64,000 bases of DNA, taken from Oribacterium sp. (lineage in GTDB: Bacteria; Bacillota_A; Clostridia; Lachnospirales; Lachnospiraceae). The DNA lies in assembly GCA_004554245.1 (NCBI GenBank), contig SFND01000013.1, positions 1 to 64,000 on the forward strand, given 5' to 3'. The translations under genes were made by a program, and so were the position numbers. This document shows, piece after piece, positions 33,303-41,821 of this stretch. The notes under the pieces were generated by a model. That model did not search any database. It was not told where the DNA came from and worked only from the letters and a program-made list of their open reading frames with translations. Position 1 is the stretch's first letter; the number at the start of each line of letters is the position of its first letter.

Positions 33303-33521
33303 TCACGCACTGATCATGACCTTACGGGCCATCGTCTCGTCCAGTGCCAGTCTCGACTCCTTCACCTGTACGATCAGATTGCCGCGATTACAGGAAACGA
33401 TCTTCACCTTGCCTCCGGCATAGAATCCCAGTGACTCCAGGAAATGCTGCGTCTTGTCATTTCCTCCGATGCGCTGAATCTCATATTCTTCACCCTGTGT
33501 TCCCATCGATAATGGCATCAT
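33303..33521 (-). CDS. feoA: FeoA-family protein (first copy)
   Basis: This 72-residue FeoA-like domain is more divergent than its neighbour ('YEIQRIGGNDKTQHFLESLGFYAGGKVKIVSCNRGNLIVQVKESRLALDE'). AAGGAGGTACG precedes two consecutive ATGs; the second gives better spacing. Two feoA genes ahead of feoB is a common Clostridia arrangement. It is the first gene after the metal-responsive control region. Confidence 0.9.
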   Translation of the reverse strand: MMPLSMGTQGEEYEIQRIGGNDKTQHFLESLGFYAGGKVKIVSCNRGNLIVQVKESRLALDETMARKVMISA

Positions 33522-33566
33522 CGTACCTCCTTTACATGATGTTGATGGCCGCCGCCTCTACATAAA

Positions 33567-33596
33567 AGTATAAATTAGTCTCGTCTAATTAGTCTA
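33567..33596 (-). promoter_or_regulatory. feoA promoter with operator in the spacer
   Basis: On the minus strand TAGACT, an 18-base spacer and TATACT. The spacer is exactly the perfect dyad AATTAG-N6-CTAATT (33573-33590), so a bound repressor would cover the promoter. Confidence 0.65.
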
Positions 33597-33676
33597 AGCT
33601 AACTTCACGCTAGTAAGTTAGCACTAACTTTTTTCAAGTCAATAGCTTTCGTTAAAATAATTAGTTATATCTAACT
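33573..33676. promoter_or_regulatory. Cluster of TTAG-N6-CTAA dyads (metal-regulator boxes)
   Basis: Three boxes of the form AATTAG-N6-CTAA lie at 33573, 33587 and 33659, plus AAGTTAGCACTAACTT at 33615-33630. The pattern resembles DtxR/IdeR boxes (TTAG...CTAA). They sit between feoA and the divergent DtxR-type gene, which is the obvious candidate binder. Binding is inferred. Confidence 0.7.
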
Positions 33677-33756
33677 TTCGCGGATATCCGCTCAGATGTG
33701 TTATACTATCGGGGATACATGATGAAATCTTCAAGTTTCTGAAAAGGAGTTTCGAT

Positions 33757-34212
33757 ATGAGTACGTATGCGACACATGAGTCGTCGGAGAATTATCTGGA
33801 GAGTATTCTGGTGCTGGCGATGAGCCAGCAGGTGGTGCGTTCCATCGATATCGCAAATCTGCTCGGATTTTCGAAGCCGTCGGTTTCCGTGGCGATGAAG
33901 CATCTGCGTGAAGAGGGCATGATCACGGTGGATGACAATGGCTACATCGCGCTGACGGAGGCCGGGATGGCGGCGGCGAAGGCGACCTACGAGAAGCATG
34001 TGGTTCTTACGAATATGCTGGTGCGGCTCGGGGTGAGTGCGTATACCGCAGGTCAGGATGCCTGCCGGATCGAGCATGTGCTGAGTCCGGAGACCTTCGA
34101 GAAGATCAAGGAGCACTATCTGAAGCAGCCGGGCATCAAGGACAGCGCGGAGTACCAGAAGCTGCAGACGATTCAGAATTTCGTTCAGACCGTGCCGGGG
34201 CGGCAGGACTAA
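33757..34212 (+). CDS. DtxR/MntR-family metal-dependent regulator
   Basis: This 151-residue protein has the winged-helix 'ESSENYLESILVLAMSQQVVRSIDIANLLGFSKPSVSVAMKHLREEGMI' and a helical metal-binding and dimer domain ('YEKHVVLTNMLVRLGV...ACRIEHVLSPETFEKI', with the expected His, Cys and Glu ligands). There is no SH3 domain, so it is the short type. AAAAGGAGTTTCGAT precedes the ATG. It is divergent from feoA across the TTAG-N6-CTAA cluster, so it likely represses feo when Fe2+ is plentiful and may regulate itself. Confidence 0.92.
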   Translation: MSTYATHESSENYLESILVLAMSQQVVRSIDIANLLGFSKPSVSVAMKHLREEGMITVDDNGYIALTEAGMAAAKATYEKHVVLTNMLVRLGVSAYTAGQDACRIEHVLSPETFEKIKEHYLKQPGIKDSAEYQKLQTIQNFVQTVPGRQD

Positions 34213-34233
34213 GTTTCTGCCCATCAGAAATTC

Positions 34234-34461
34234 GGAGGAGCCAGGAGCGTCGGCAGCAGAAACACAGTACTCCGAGACCGGAAGACTCTAAAATCCCACC
34301 CATAAGAAGTACTAAGCCCTCTGCAATCGCTGAGTTTTCTTGATGAAAACTCAGCGTTGCTAGAGGGTCCAGGGAAAATACTAAGTACTTCTAATGGGTG
34401 GGATTTTGATTCTTCACGGTCTCTACGTATGGTTTCTTCTGCCGACGTTCCTGGCTCCTCC
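34234..34461. repeat. Long inverted-repeat element, copy 2
   Basis: A 228-bp hairpin with outer arms GGAGGAGCCAGGAGCGTCGG / CCGACGTTCCTGGCTCCTCC, then CAGAAAC/GTTTCTTCTG, GAGACCG/CGGTCTC, AAAATCCCACCC/GGGTGGGATTTT and AAGAAGTACT/AGTACTTCT, and the same CTCTGCAA...CTGAGTTTTC core as copies 1 and 3. It separates the convergent DtxR-type gene and ppk. Confidence 0.85.
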
Positions 34462-34480
34462 CGCCCTGTCGTTCCAGACA

Positions 34481-34505
34481 AAAGAGGACTTGTGGCCTCT
34501 TTTTT
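34481..34505. terminator. Bidirectional terminator at the ppk stop
   Basis: AAAAGAGG-N8-CCTCTTTTTT; T-runs on both strands. It overlaps the end of ppk. Confidence 0.7.
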
Positions 34506-36627
34506 ATCGTCTGAATTTATCCAGCAGGCCGCGGAGGCGTTCTGCGAGGCGGATCGGTTCCGCGACGGCTTCCGTCGGCTTATGCATGGAGGTATGCAGG
34601 AAGTAGTCCTGGGAGTCGAACGGCTCCGCACTGTGCTTCCGGCAGTAGCTGCCGTCCGGGAGGACAAGGCTCGCCTTCGCGCTGTCGCGGAGCTGGGCGT
34701 CGAGGATACAGCGGAGCTCGGCACGAAGCTCTTCGTCCTGTATCGGGCACGCGATCTCGACGCGGCGGTTCAGGTTTCGTGTCATGAGGTCTGCCGAGGC
34801 GATATACATCTCGGCGTCTGCGCCACGGCCGAACTGGTAGATGCGGGCGTGCTCGAGGAAGCGTCCGACGACGGAGGTGACGTGTACGTTCTCGGTCTCA
34901 CCTGCGACACCTGGAAGGATGCAGCAGATGCCACGGATGATGAGCTGCACCTCGACACCTGCGCGGGAGGCTTCTGCAAGCTTATCCATGACCTCGCGCT
35001 CGGTGACAGAGTTCGCTTTGATGCAGACATATCCGTCGCGACCACGTGTGATCTGCTCGTCGATCTTCCGTAGAAGCATTGGCTTGATCCCGTATGGGGA
35101 GACGAGGAGTCGCTTGTACTCGCCATCGAGCTTGTTCACGAGCATGTTGCGGAAGAAGGCCGACGCGTCCTCACCGATGGTCTGGTCAACCGTCATGAAG
35201 CTGAGGTCCGTATACATCGCGTTCGTCTTCTCGTTGTAGTTGCCGGTGCCGACCTGGGTGAGGTAGATCGTACGGTTGTGACTACGCATCGTGATGAGGC
35301 AGATCTTGCTGTGGCACTTGAAGCCCTCGGTGCCGTAGATAACCTGGCAGCCGGACTCCTCGAGCATCTTCGACCACTCGAGGTTGTTCTCCTCATCGAA
35401 GCGGGCACGCAGCTCCATGACGACGAGGACATCCTTGCCGTTCTCGGCCGCGCGGCAGAGGGCCTGCGCGATCTTCGAAGAGGAGGCCATACGATAGATC
35501 GTGATCTTGATGGAGAGCACCTTCGGGTTTTCAGCCGCCTCGTTCAGGAGATGCAGGAACGGGTCCACCGAATCGTACGGGTAGAACAGGAGGCGATCGC
35601 GCTGACGGATCTGCGAAATCATCGGCTGATCCCGGCGGAGATCCTCGGCCCAGCGCGGATGATGTGCCGGATACTGGAGGCGCATGGAGAGTTCCTTCGG
35701 GAGTGCCCCGATCAGACGGAAGACATAGCGCATATTGAGCGGACACTTATCCACAAAGACTTCATGGGTTTCCACACGGACGACGGAGGACAGCAGCTTC
35801 CGAAATTCTCCGGAAATCTGCGTGTTCAGCTCGACACGCATGACCGCGAGGTGGTCACGGAGCTTCAGGAGCTTCGTCATCTGGTTGCGGAAATCCGCCT
35901 CATTATCGTCGAACTTATCATCATCGAAGCTGATGTCGGCGTTACGGGTGACTGCCAGTACACAGCTCTCCTTCACCGTGTAGGCATCGAACATGGTCGG
36001 CAGCCAGCGGAGGAGGATATTTTCCGTACGCACGTAGCGCTTTCCATCCGAAAGCGTCAGGAACGGTGCGGCGGTCTCCGGCATTGGCACGATCCCGAGG
36101 GCTTTATGGCCCTTCTTATCCTCGAGGAGAGCCGCGCCGTAAAGACGCTTGTTGGTGAGGTGTGGCACCGGATGGTTCGGTCCGATGAGGATCGGTGACA
36201 GCACCGGCAGCAGCTCCGTCTTGAAGAAGTGGTTCACGAGCTTCAGCTCGCTGGCGTCCAGCTTCTCCATCTCGACATCCTGGATGCCGCTTCGTCCGAG
36301 CTCCTCCATCACGGCGCTGTAGATCTGCTTCTTCATCGTGAGAAGTCCCGGGATCACCTCATAGATGTGGTGAAGCTGCTCCTCCGGCGTCCAGCCACTT
36401 TTATTATCACGGTCATCCGGTGTCATGCGCGCGAGGTCGAAGATGCTGCCCACACGCACCATAAAAAACTCATCCAGATTGCTAGAGAAAATCGAGATGA
36501 ACTTGAGGCGTTCGAGTGCAGGTACCGACGGATCAGCAGCTTCCTCGAGCACGCGCTGATCAAAGCGCAGCCAGCTTAATTCTCTGTTCTGGGTGTATCT
36601 GTATCGTTTCTGAGTATTCTCTTGCAT
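34504..36627 (-). CDS. ppk1: Polyphosphate kinase 1
   Basis: The 707-residue protein has the four PPK1 domains: 'NRELSWLRFDQRVLEEA' at the N-terminus, 'SIFSSNLDEFFMVRVG', the catalytic core with 'KCHSKICLIT' (autophosphorylated His region) and 'GTGNYNEKTN', and the C-terminal 'LEHARIYQFG...YIASADLMTRNLNRRVE'. It makes polyphosphate from ATP. Its start lies 52 bases inside the ppx end, and GGAAGGCTATTT precedes the ATG, so the two are coupled. Confidence 0.97.
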   Translation of the reverse strand: MQENTQKRYRYTQNRELSWLRFDQRVLEEAADPSVPALERLKFISIFSSNLDEFFMVRVGSIFDLARMTPDDRDNKSGWTPEEQLHHIYEVIPGLLTMKKQIYSAVMEELGRSGIQDVEMEKLDASELKLVNHFFKTELLPVLSPILIGPNHPVPHLTNKRLYGAALLEDKKGHKALGIVPMPETAAPFLTLSDGKRYVRTENILLRWLPTMFDAYTVKESCVLAVTRNADISFDDDKFDDNEADFRNQMTKLLKLRDHLAVMRVELNTQISGEFRKLLSSVVRVETHEVFVDKCPLNMRYVFRLIGALPKELSMRLQYPAHHPRWAEDLRRDQPMISQIRQRDRLLFYPYDSVDPFLHLLNEAAENPKVLSIKITIYRMASSSKIAQALCRAAENGKDVLVVMELRARFDEENNLEWSKMLEESGCQVIYGTEGFKCHSKICLITMRSHNRTIYLTQVGTGNYNEKTNAMYTDLSFMTVDQTIGEDASAFFRNMLVNKLDGEYKRLLVSPYGIKPMLLRKIDEQITRGRDGYVCIKANSVTEREVMDKLAEASRAGVEVQLIIRGICCILPGVAGETENVHVTSVVGRFLEHARIYQFGRGADAEMYIASADLMTRNLNRRVEIACPIQDEELRAELRCILDAQLRDSAKASLVLPDGSYCRKHSAEPFDSQDYFLHTSMHKPTEAVAEPIRLAERLRGLLDKFRR

Positions 36628-37496
36628 AAATAGCCTTCCCGTACGCCGTACCTGCTGACGAGCAGCTGCTGCGCCTGAAATACATGTGCGATGTGCTGCA
36701 GTACCAGGATGCCCGGTACCAGGGTATGAATCCGCTCCGGTTCGAGCTTCAGGATGAGATCAATCACGGCCTTATCCCCGCTGCAGAGGAAATCACAGAG
36801 GCCGTCCAGCTGCTCTGCCGTGATGCTGCGGCAGTCCTCCGAGCAGTGGTAGTAGACCCGCGCGAGCTTCAGCACGGCACGCGAGGTGCCACCGACACAG
36901 ACCAGCAGCGGCCGGGCCTGCTGCCCGTCCGTGAGATAGATCGTTTCTTTCACCGTTTTCCGAATCCGCGCGAGGGACTTCTCTCCCGGCAGGATCTTCT
37001 TCACGCAGCGCCGGTAGAGGCTGAGTGAGCCGACCGGGAAGCTCTGGTAGTCCACCGGTTTTCCCTCGTCGAAGGTCACGATCTCCGAGCTCGCACCGCC
37101 GACATCGAGGAAGGCACCGCTCGACATGAAGAGCTCACGCATCGCACCGGTGTAGCCGAGAAGCGCCTCGTCCTCGCCGGACAGGATCTCGACCTGGTAG
37201 CCGGTCGCCGCCTGGATCACGGCGAGCGCCTGTGCTGTATTTGTAATATTTCGAAGCGAGGCCGTCGCGAAGACCCGCGCGCCCTCGATGTTCAGTGTCT
37301 GCAGAATCGTCCGGAAGCTGAGTAGACCCGCGCAGGCACACTCGATGCCCTCTGCGCTCAGTCTGCCATCCTCCACATAGCCGGCAAGACCCGCCATGAT
37401 CTTCTCCCGAAAGAGAATCTGAAAATCCTGCGCATTCGTTTCATACAGTGTAAGACGGATCGAGTTCGATCCGATGTCAATGATAGCCTGTTTCAT
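36576..37496 (-). CDS. ppx: Exopolyphosphatase / GppA-type phosphatase
   Basis: This 306-residue ASKHA-fold enzyme has 'AIIDIGSNSIRLTLYE' (phosphate-1 loop), 'EILSGEDEALLGYTGA', 'AFLDVGGASSEIVTFD' and 'VCVGGTSRAVLKLAR'. It hydrolyses polyphosphate or pppGpp; the short form without the C-terminal HD domain favours GppA/Ppx2-like activity. The start at 37496 follows AGAGGGGTGTAC. It precedes ppk in one unit. Confidence 0.92.
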   Translation of the reverse strand: MKQAIIDIGSNSIRLTLYETNAQDFQILFREKIMAGLAGYVEDGRLSAEGIECACAGLLSFRTILQTLNIEGARVFATASLRNITNTAQALAVIQAATGYQVEILSGEDEALLGYTGAMRELFMSSGAFLDVGGASSEIVTFDEGKPVDYQSFPVGSLSLYRRCVKKILPGEKSLARIRKTVKETIYLTDGQQARPLLVCVGGTSRAVLKLARVYYHCSEDCRSITAEQLDGLCDFLCSGDKAVIDLILKLEPERIHTLVPGILVLQHIAHVFQAQQLLVSRYGVREGYLCKRILRNDTDTPRTEN

Positions 37497-37587
37497 GTAC
37501 ACCCCTCTCTGGCCGTTCCGGCGACCGTTCACTTTTTTCTAATTATAGTCCAGTCATAAGCCAGCAAACATAAAGATATCGTCGAAT

Positions 37588-37627
37588 TGTAAAGTTCACA
37601 CTTTGGGCTATGTAAAATTTAAGTAAA
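37588..37627 (-). promoter_or_regulatory. Possible Pho-type direct repeats upstream of ppx-ppk
   Basis: On the minus strand TTTACT and TTTACA start 11 bases apart (37622-37627 and 37611-37616), with another TTTACA at 37588-37593. Eleven-base direct repeats of TTNACA are the form of Firmicutes PhoP boxes. A TATAAT lies at 37542-37547 on the same strand. Confidence 0.4.
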
Positions 37628-37647
37628 TTCAGTCGACAAAGACAGTC

Positions 37648-37703
37648 AGAACCCCGGAGGACCGCAGCGGAGTCCTGTGTTTCCGCTGGCTGCCCTCCGG
37701 GGC
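37648..37703 (-). terminator. Hairpin after ugpQ
   Basis: GCCCCGGAGGGCAG...CGGA / TCCG...TCCTCCGGGG stem. Its outer arms match the terminal arms of the long inverted-repeat copy at 51860. No clear T-run. Confidence 0.6.
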
Positions 37704-37715
37704 TCTGTACATTAG

Positions 37716-38450
37716 CTACATCATATCTCTTACAGCAATCGCGATGTCCGGATAATTCGTGATCACCGCGGTGACGCCGGCGTCGATGAGCATCTTCATG
37801 TCGGCGCGCTCGTTGACCGTCCAGACACGGGTCTTAAGGCCGCTCGCGAGGTACTCCGAGAGGAACTCCGCCATCTTCACGTGATATACGGCCGGGTGGA
37901 GTCCATCCACCCCGCTCTTCGCTGCATAGTCGTCCACACGCAGGATGACATCACTGAAGAGATACGCGGTTTCGGCGTCCGGCACAATGGACTTCAGCTT
38001 CTGCACGCTGTAGTGATTGAAGGACGAATAGATCACACGATCCTTCATCCCGGTCTCCTCCACGATGGCCGCCACCTTTTTCTCGATCTCCGGGTACCAG
38101 TAAATCCCTGTTTTCAGTTCGATATTGACGGCTATACCCGATGGTCTGACCGCGTCGAGCACCTCTCGCAAGGTCGGTATGCGCGCGTCCCGATACTTCG
38201 CGAAGCGCTCCCGGAGGACCACCATCTCCTTCAACTCCTGAAGGGTGAAGTCCTTGACGAAGCCACTCTGCCCGGTGACACGATCCACCGTTTCATCATG
38301 GATGACCACCGGAACGCCGTCCTTCGACAGCTGTACGTCCAGCTCGATGCCATCCGCGCCCTGTTCGATGGCGAGCAGAAATGCTTCGAGTGTGTTCTCC
38401 GGTGCATAACCGCTCGCGCCTCTGTGTGCAAAAACTTCTGTCTTACTCAT
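37716..38450 (-). CDS. ugpQ: Glycerophosphodiester phosphodiesterase
   Basis: This 244-residue cytoplasmic GDPD TIM barrel has the signature 'VFAHRGASGYAPENTLEAFLLAIEQGADGIELDVQLSKDGVPVVIHDETVDR', with catalytic His pair and Glu/Asp metal ligands. It releases glycerol-3-phosphate from glycerophosphodiesters. It is the last gene of the ugp cluster (13 bases after ugpB), which supports import and use of these phosphodiesters as a phosphate source. Confidence 0.95.
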   Translation of the reverse strand: MSKTEVFAHRGASGYAPENTLEAFLLAIEQGADGIELDVQLSKDGVPVVIHDETVDRVTGQSGFVKDFTLQELKEMVVLRERFAKYRDARIPTLREVLDAVRPSGIAVNIELKTGIYWYPEIEKKVAAIVEETGMKDRVIYSSFNHYSVQKLKSIVPDAETAYLFSDVILRVDDYAAKSGVDGLHPAVYHVKMAEFLSEYLASGLKTRVWTVNERADMKMLIDAGVTAVITNYPDIAIAVRDMM

Positions 38451-38463
38451 GTTCTGCCTCTTA

Positions 38464-39921
38464 TTAACCGTTCACGAGATTGTACTCGGTGATGGACTTG
38501 TTGATCTTATCGGCCATGTTCTTGACTGCAGTGTCCACATCCTCCTTGCCGTTCAGCATCGCCTCGATCTCGGACTCAACGGTTGCACGTGCCTCCGGGA
38601 AGACGCTTAAGAGTGCGCCGCAGTACTTCGGTGAAGAATCGTGGAGCTGGTCGATCGCGGTTTCAAACTGCGGATACTTCGCGATGTTGTCCTTGAAGAC
38701 CTGCTCGTCCTGTGCCTTCGTGGTCACCGGGAAGTAGCCGGTCTGCTCGTTCCAGTACGCCTGCGACTCTGGAGAGATCAGGAACTTGACGAACTCCCAG
38801 GTCGCACGAAGCTTCTTCGGGTCGTTGTTGTTGAGTGCCCAGAGGGATGCACCACCGATGGAGACACCGCCCTCATCGCTGGACTTGATCTTCGGGAAGT
38901 ATGCCGTACCTACCTCGAACTTGCCGTTGACATCCTGAAGGATCTGCTTCAGCGAGGCCGTGGAGCCGAGGGTGATGGCGGACTTGCCGGCAGAGAAATC
39001 GGCGAGTCCGGAATCGCCGCCCTTGCCGACGATCGGTGCATAGCCATCCTTGTTCAGCTTCTGCCACTCGGTGAGGATGTTCTTCGCCGCGCCGTTCTGA
39101 TCGAAAGCAACGGCGGTCGCTGCTGCGTCACGGCCGTTGCCGTTGTCTGCATACGCGAGCCCCTGCTTGCCGATGAACTGCTCGAAGAACCAGCCGTAGA
39201 TACCGAGGGACATCGCTTCCGCTGCGCCGCCCTTCGTCGTCAGCTGCTCACCGATCTGGTCGATCGCCTCGAGGCTGTCCGGGATCTCCGTGATGCCGGC
39301 CTTCTCGAACATATCCTTGTTGTAGTACATGATCGGGGTCGAGGAGTTGAACGGCATGGAGTAGAGCTGGTTGTCGATGGTGTAGTATGCCGCAAGGTTC
39401 GGCTCGATCGCGGATACGTCATACTGATCAGCGTCGACCATGCCCTGCATCGGGACGATCCAGCCGGACTCGATCATGAAGCGGGTACCGATCTCATACA
39501 CCTGTACGAGGTCTGCGCCCATGTTGCCCATCTGTGCGCTCTTCAGCTTGTTGAGGGAGTCGTCATAGGAGCCCTGGTACTGTGCGTCTACCGTGATGCC
39601 GTACTCATTTTCGTCGTTGAACTTTTTTACGAGGGTATCGATCGCCTGGCCATTGACACCGCCCATGGAGTGCCAGAAGGTGATGGTGGTGCCGTTTACG
39701 TCCTTCGCATCCGCCATATCAACGCTTGCTGCTGCGGCTGCCTCGGTAGTTTCCGCCTCACTCTGTGCAGCGGTCTCCGCGGCTGTGGTCTGGTCGCCTG
39801 CATTGGCCGCCGTCGTCGCTGGTGCCGCATCTGTCGCGGCTGGTGTTCCGTTTCCACAGCCGGCCATCATGGCAGCGGTCATGGATGTTGCAAGCACTAA
39901 GGATAATGCTCTCTTTTTCAT
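38464..39921 (-). CDS. ugpB: Glycerol-3-phosphate ABC transporter, substrate-binding lipoprotein
   Basis: The 485-residue family 1 binding protein has a lipobox (MAGC at about residue 22), then an Ala/Thr/Glu-rich linker of about 50 residues and the UgpB-like domain ('TTITFWHSMGGVNGQAIDTLVKKFNDEN', 'PFNSSTPIMYYNKDMFEKAGI', 'GASLWALNNNDPKKLRATWEFVKFL'). The linker carries a GCATTGGCC 9-mer. Gene order with the permeases, ATPase and ugpQ supports glycerol-3-phosphate or glycerophosphodiester uptake. Confidence 0.92.
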   Translation of the reverse strand: MKKRALSLVLATSMTAAMMAGCGNGTPAATDAAPATTAANAGDQTTAAETAAQSEAETTEAAAAASVDMADAKDVNGTTITFWHSMGGVNGQAIDTLVKKFNDENEYGITVDAQYQGSYDDSLNKLKSAQMGNMGADLVQVYEIGTRFMIESGWIVPMQGMVDADQYDVSAIEPNLAAYYTIDNQLYSMPFNSSTPIMYYNKDMFEKAGITEIPDSLEAIDQIGEQLTTKGGAAEAMSLGIYGWFFEQFIGKQGLAYADNGNGRDAAATAVAFDQNGAAKNILTEWQKLNKDGYAPIVGKGGDSGLADFSAGKSAITLGSTASLKQILQDVNGKFEVGTAYFPKIKSSDEGGVSIGGASLWALNNNDPKKLRATWEFVKFLISPESQAYWNEQTGYFPVTTKAQDEQVFKDNIAKYPQFETAIDQLHDSSPKYCGALLSVFPEARATVESEIEAMLNGKEDVDTAVKNMADKINKSITEYNLVNG

Positions 39922-40006
39922 TTTCCTCCTCCGTAATCGTGGGATTACGCAATGTGATATATAGAATCGGGACGGTCCCGTTTCTAATGTGATATTTCAA
40001 GTTTAT

Positions 40007-40019
40007 GGGGTCTGACCCC
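40007..40019. repeat. REP-like palindrome between ugpE and ugpB
   Basis: GGGGTCTGACCCC. A second palindrome, CGGGACGGTCCCG (39969-39981), lies 25 bases away, and GTAATC-N4-GATTAC (39933-39948) further on. All are in the 110-base gap between ugpE and ugpB. Confidence 0.8.
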
Positions 40020-40031
40020 ACCATTGGCCTG

Positions 40032-40949
40032 TTATCCCTTCACCGCACCCGAGAACATGCCGCGGATGAGCTGCTTCTGACCGATGATGAAGATCGAGAT
40101 CGACGGGATGATGATCATCACAACGCCGGCAATCATCAGGGTGATGGACTGGGAATCGACGCTGTCGAGCATGCTGATACCGATCTGGACGGTCCGCATG
40201 CGGTTCGAGCCGGTGACGAGCAGCGGCCACATGTACATGTTCCAGGCATTGATGAAGGTGTAGACAGCCATCGCGCCGATCGCGGATTTCGTGAGCGGAA
40301 TCAGGATCTTCACGATGAAGCACAGGTTGCTGCAGCCGTCGAGCTTCGCGGACTCATAGAGTGACTTCGGGAAGCTCATGTAGAACTGTCGAAACAGGAA
40401 GATGCCCATCGCAGAGGTCAGGTATGGGATGATCAGCACCGGGTAGCTGTCGAGCATGCCCCAGCCGGCCACCGTCAGGTAGTTCGAGATGATCGTCGCC
40501 TCGCCCGGCACCATCATGGTTGCCATGACGAGCGCGAACAGGATGCCCTGGCCCGGGAACTCGAGGAACGAGAAGGCGAAGGCCGCGAGTGAGCAGGAAA
40601 TGATCTGTCCGAAGGTGATCGTGCCCGCGACAAGGAACGAATTCACGATGAAGCGGAGGAGCGGCACCGTGGTCAGCGCCTCCGAGAAGTTCCGGAGTGT
40701 CGGGTGCTTCGGAACGAGATTGAGCTCGGTGGTGAAGAGCTCGTTCGACGGCATCAGCGCGATACTGATGGCGTACAGCAGCGGGAGGAGGACAATGATG
40801 GCGAACACAACATTGGCACCCAGCCTGAGCGCAGTCCGTGCCCGGCGGCGTGCCAGCGCCCGCGCATTCATCTCGTTTTTCAGTGTCAGCAGCTCACTGG
40901 CTGACATCCTGCCTTCCATCGGAATTACCATACTTTCGATTTGACTCAT
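40032..40949 (-). CDS. ugpE: Glycerol-3-phosphate ABC transporter permease UgpE
   Basis: This 305-residue MalG/UgpE-type permease has six predicted membrane helices and the EAA loop 'FYMSFPKSLYESAKLDGCSNLCFIVKILIPL'. Its start overlaps the ugpA stop by one base. The N-terminal 35 residues before the first helix are polar and longer than usual. Confidence 0.93.
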   Translation of the reverse strand: MSQIESMVIPMEGRMSASELLTLKNEMNARALARRRARTALRLGANVVFAIIVLLPLLYAISIALMPSNELFTTELNLVPKHPTLRNFSEALTTVPLLRFIVNSFLVAGTITFGQIISCSLAAFAFSFLEFPGQGILFALVMATMMVPGEATIISNYLTVAGWGMLDSYPVLIIPYLTSAMGIFLFRQFYMSFPKSLYESAKLDGCSNLCFIVKILIPLTKSAIGAMAVYTFINAWNMYMWPLLVTGSNRMRTVQIGISMLDSVDSQSITLMIAGVVMIIIPSISIFIIGQKQLIRGMFSGAVKG

Positions 40950-41821
40950 CAGTAACTTACTCCCTTCTTCTCGAGACGGAACATCACCAGCGTGATCAGC
41001 ATGATGATGACAAACAGGATGACCGACTGCGCCGATGCATTGCCAAAGCGGTAGTTAAAAAACGCGTCGCGGTAGATCGAGTAAACGATGACATTGGTCG
41101 ATTCGCTCGGGCCGCCCTCGGTCAGCAGCTTGATCTGTCCGAAGGACTGGAAGGCCTGGATGATGTTGACGACCAGCGTGTAAAACATGATCGGAGAGAG
41201 TCCCGGCAGCGTCAGGCTGAAGAACTGCTGTACGCCGCTCGCGCCGTCGACTGATGCACGCTCGTAGATGGTTTCGTCGATGTTGCCGAGCCCGGCGGAG
41301 AAATACAGGAAGTTGATACCGCTGTTCAGCCAGGCGGTGAGGATCGCTACACAGTAGAGTGCCGTGGCCGGATCGTTCAGCCAGTTGATGTCGAGGCCGA
41401 GAAGCTTGTTCACGATGCCGACCGCCGGGTGCAGCATGATCTTGAAGATCATCGCCGCAGAACTCGACGCGATGGCCATCGGAAGGGCGTAGGCCGTACT
41501 GAAGGCCCGGATCCCCGGGAATGCCCGATTGCAGAGCACCGCCGCCGTGAGACCGAGAACCATGCTGCCGAAAACGACGATGACGACGAAGATGAGCGTC
41601 ACCTTCAGACTGTTCAGAAAGGAGGCCGATCTCAGAAGATCGGTATAATTCTGAAGTCCCACGAAGAGCTTCGCCTGCCCCATCTTGTTCGTCATGAAGA
41701 GGCTGAGATAAAGCGTTTTAAAAAACGGATAAAAGAGAAAGACGGCAAAGATCAGAAGACTCGGCACCAGATAGAGGTACGAGGTCAGTGGAACATGCTT
41801 TCTTTTTCCCATGCTTACCAC
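40949..41821 (-). CDS. ugpA: Glycerol-3-phosphate ABC transporter permease UgpA
   Basis: This 290-residue MalF/UgpA-type permease has six membrane segments and the EAA motif 'GLGNIDETIYERASVDGASGVQQFFSLTLPGL'. Its start overlaps the ugpC stop by seven bases, so C, A and E are translationally linked. Confidence 0.93.
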   Translation of the reverse strand: MVSMGKRKHVPLTSYLYLVPSLLIFAVFLFYPFFKTLYLSLFMTNKMGQAKLFVGLQNYTDLLRSASFLNSLKVTLIFVVIVVFGSMVLGLTAAVLCNRAFPGIRAFSTAYALPMAIASSSAAMIFKIMLHPAVGIVNKLLGLDINWLNDPATALYCVAILTAWLNSGINFLYFSAGLGNIDETIYERASVDGASGVQQFFSLTLPGLSPIMFYTLVVNIIQAFQSFGQIKLLTEGGPSESTNVIVYSIYRDAFFNYRFGNASAQSVILFVIIMLITLVMFRLEKKGVSY

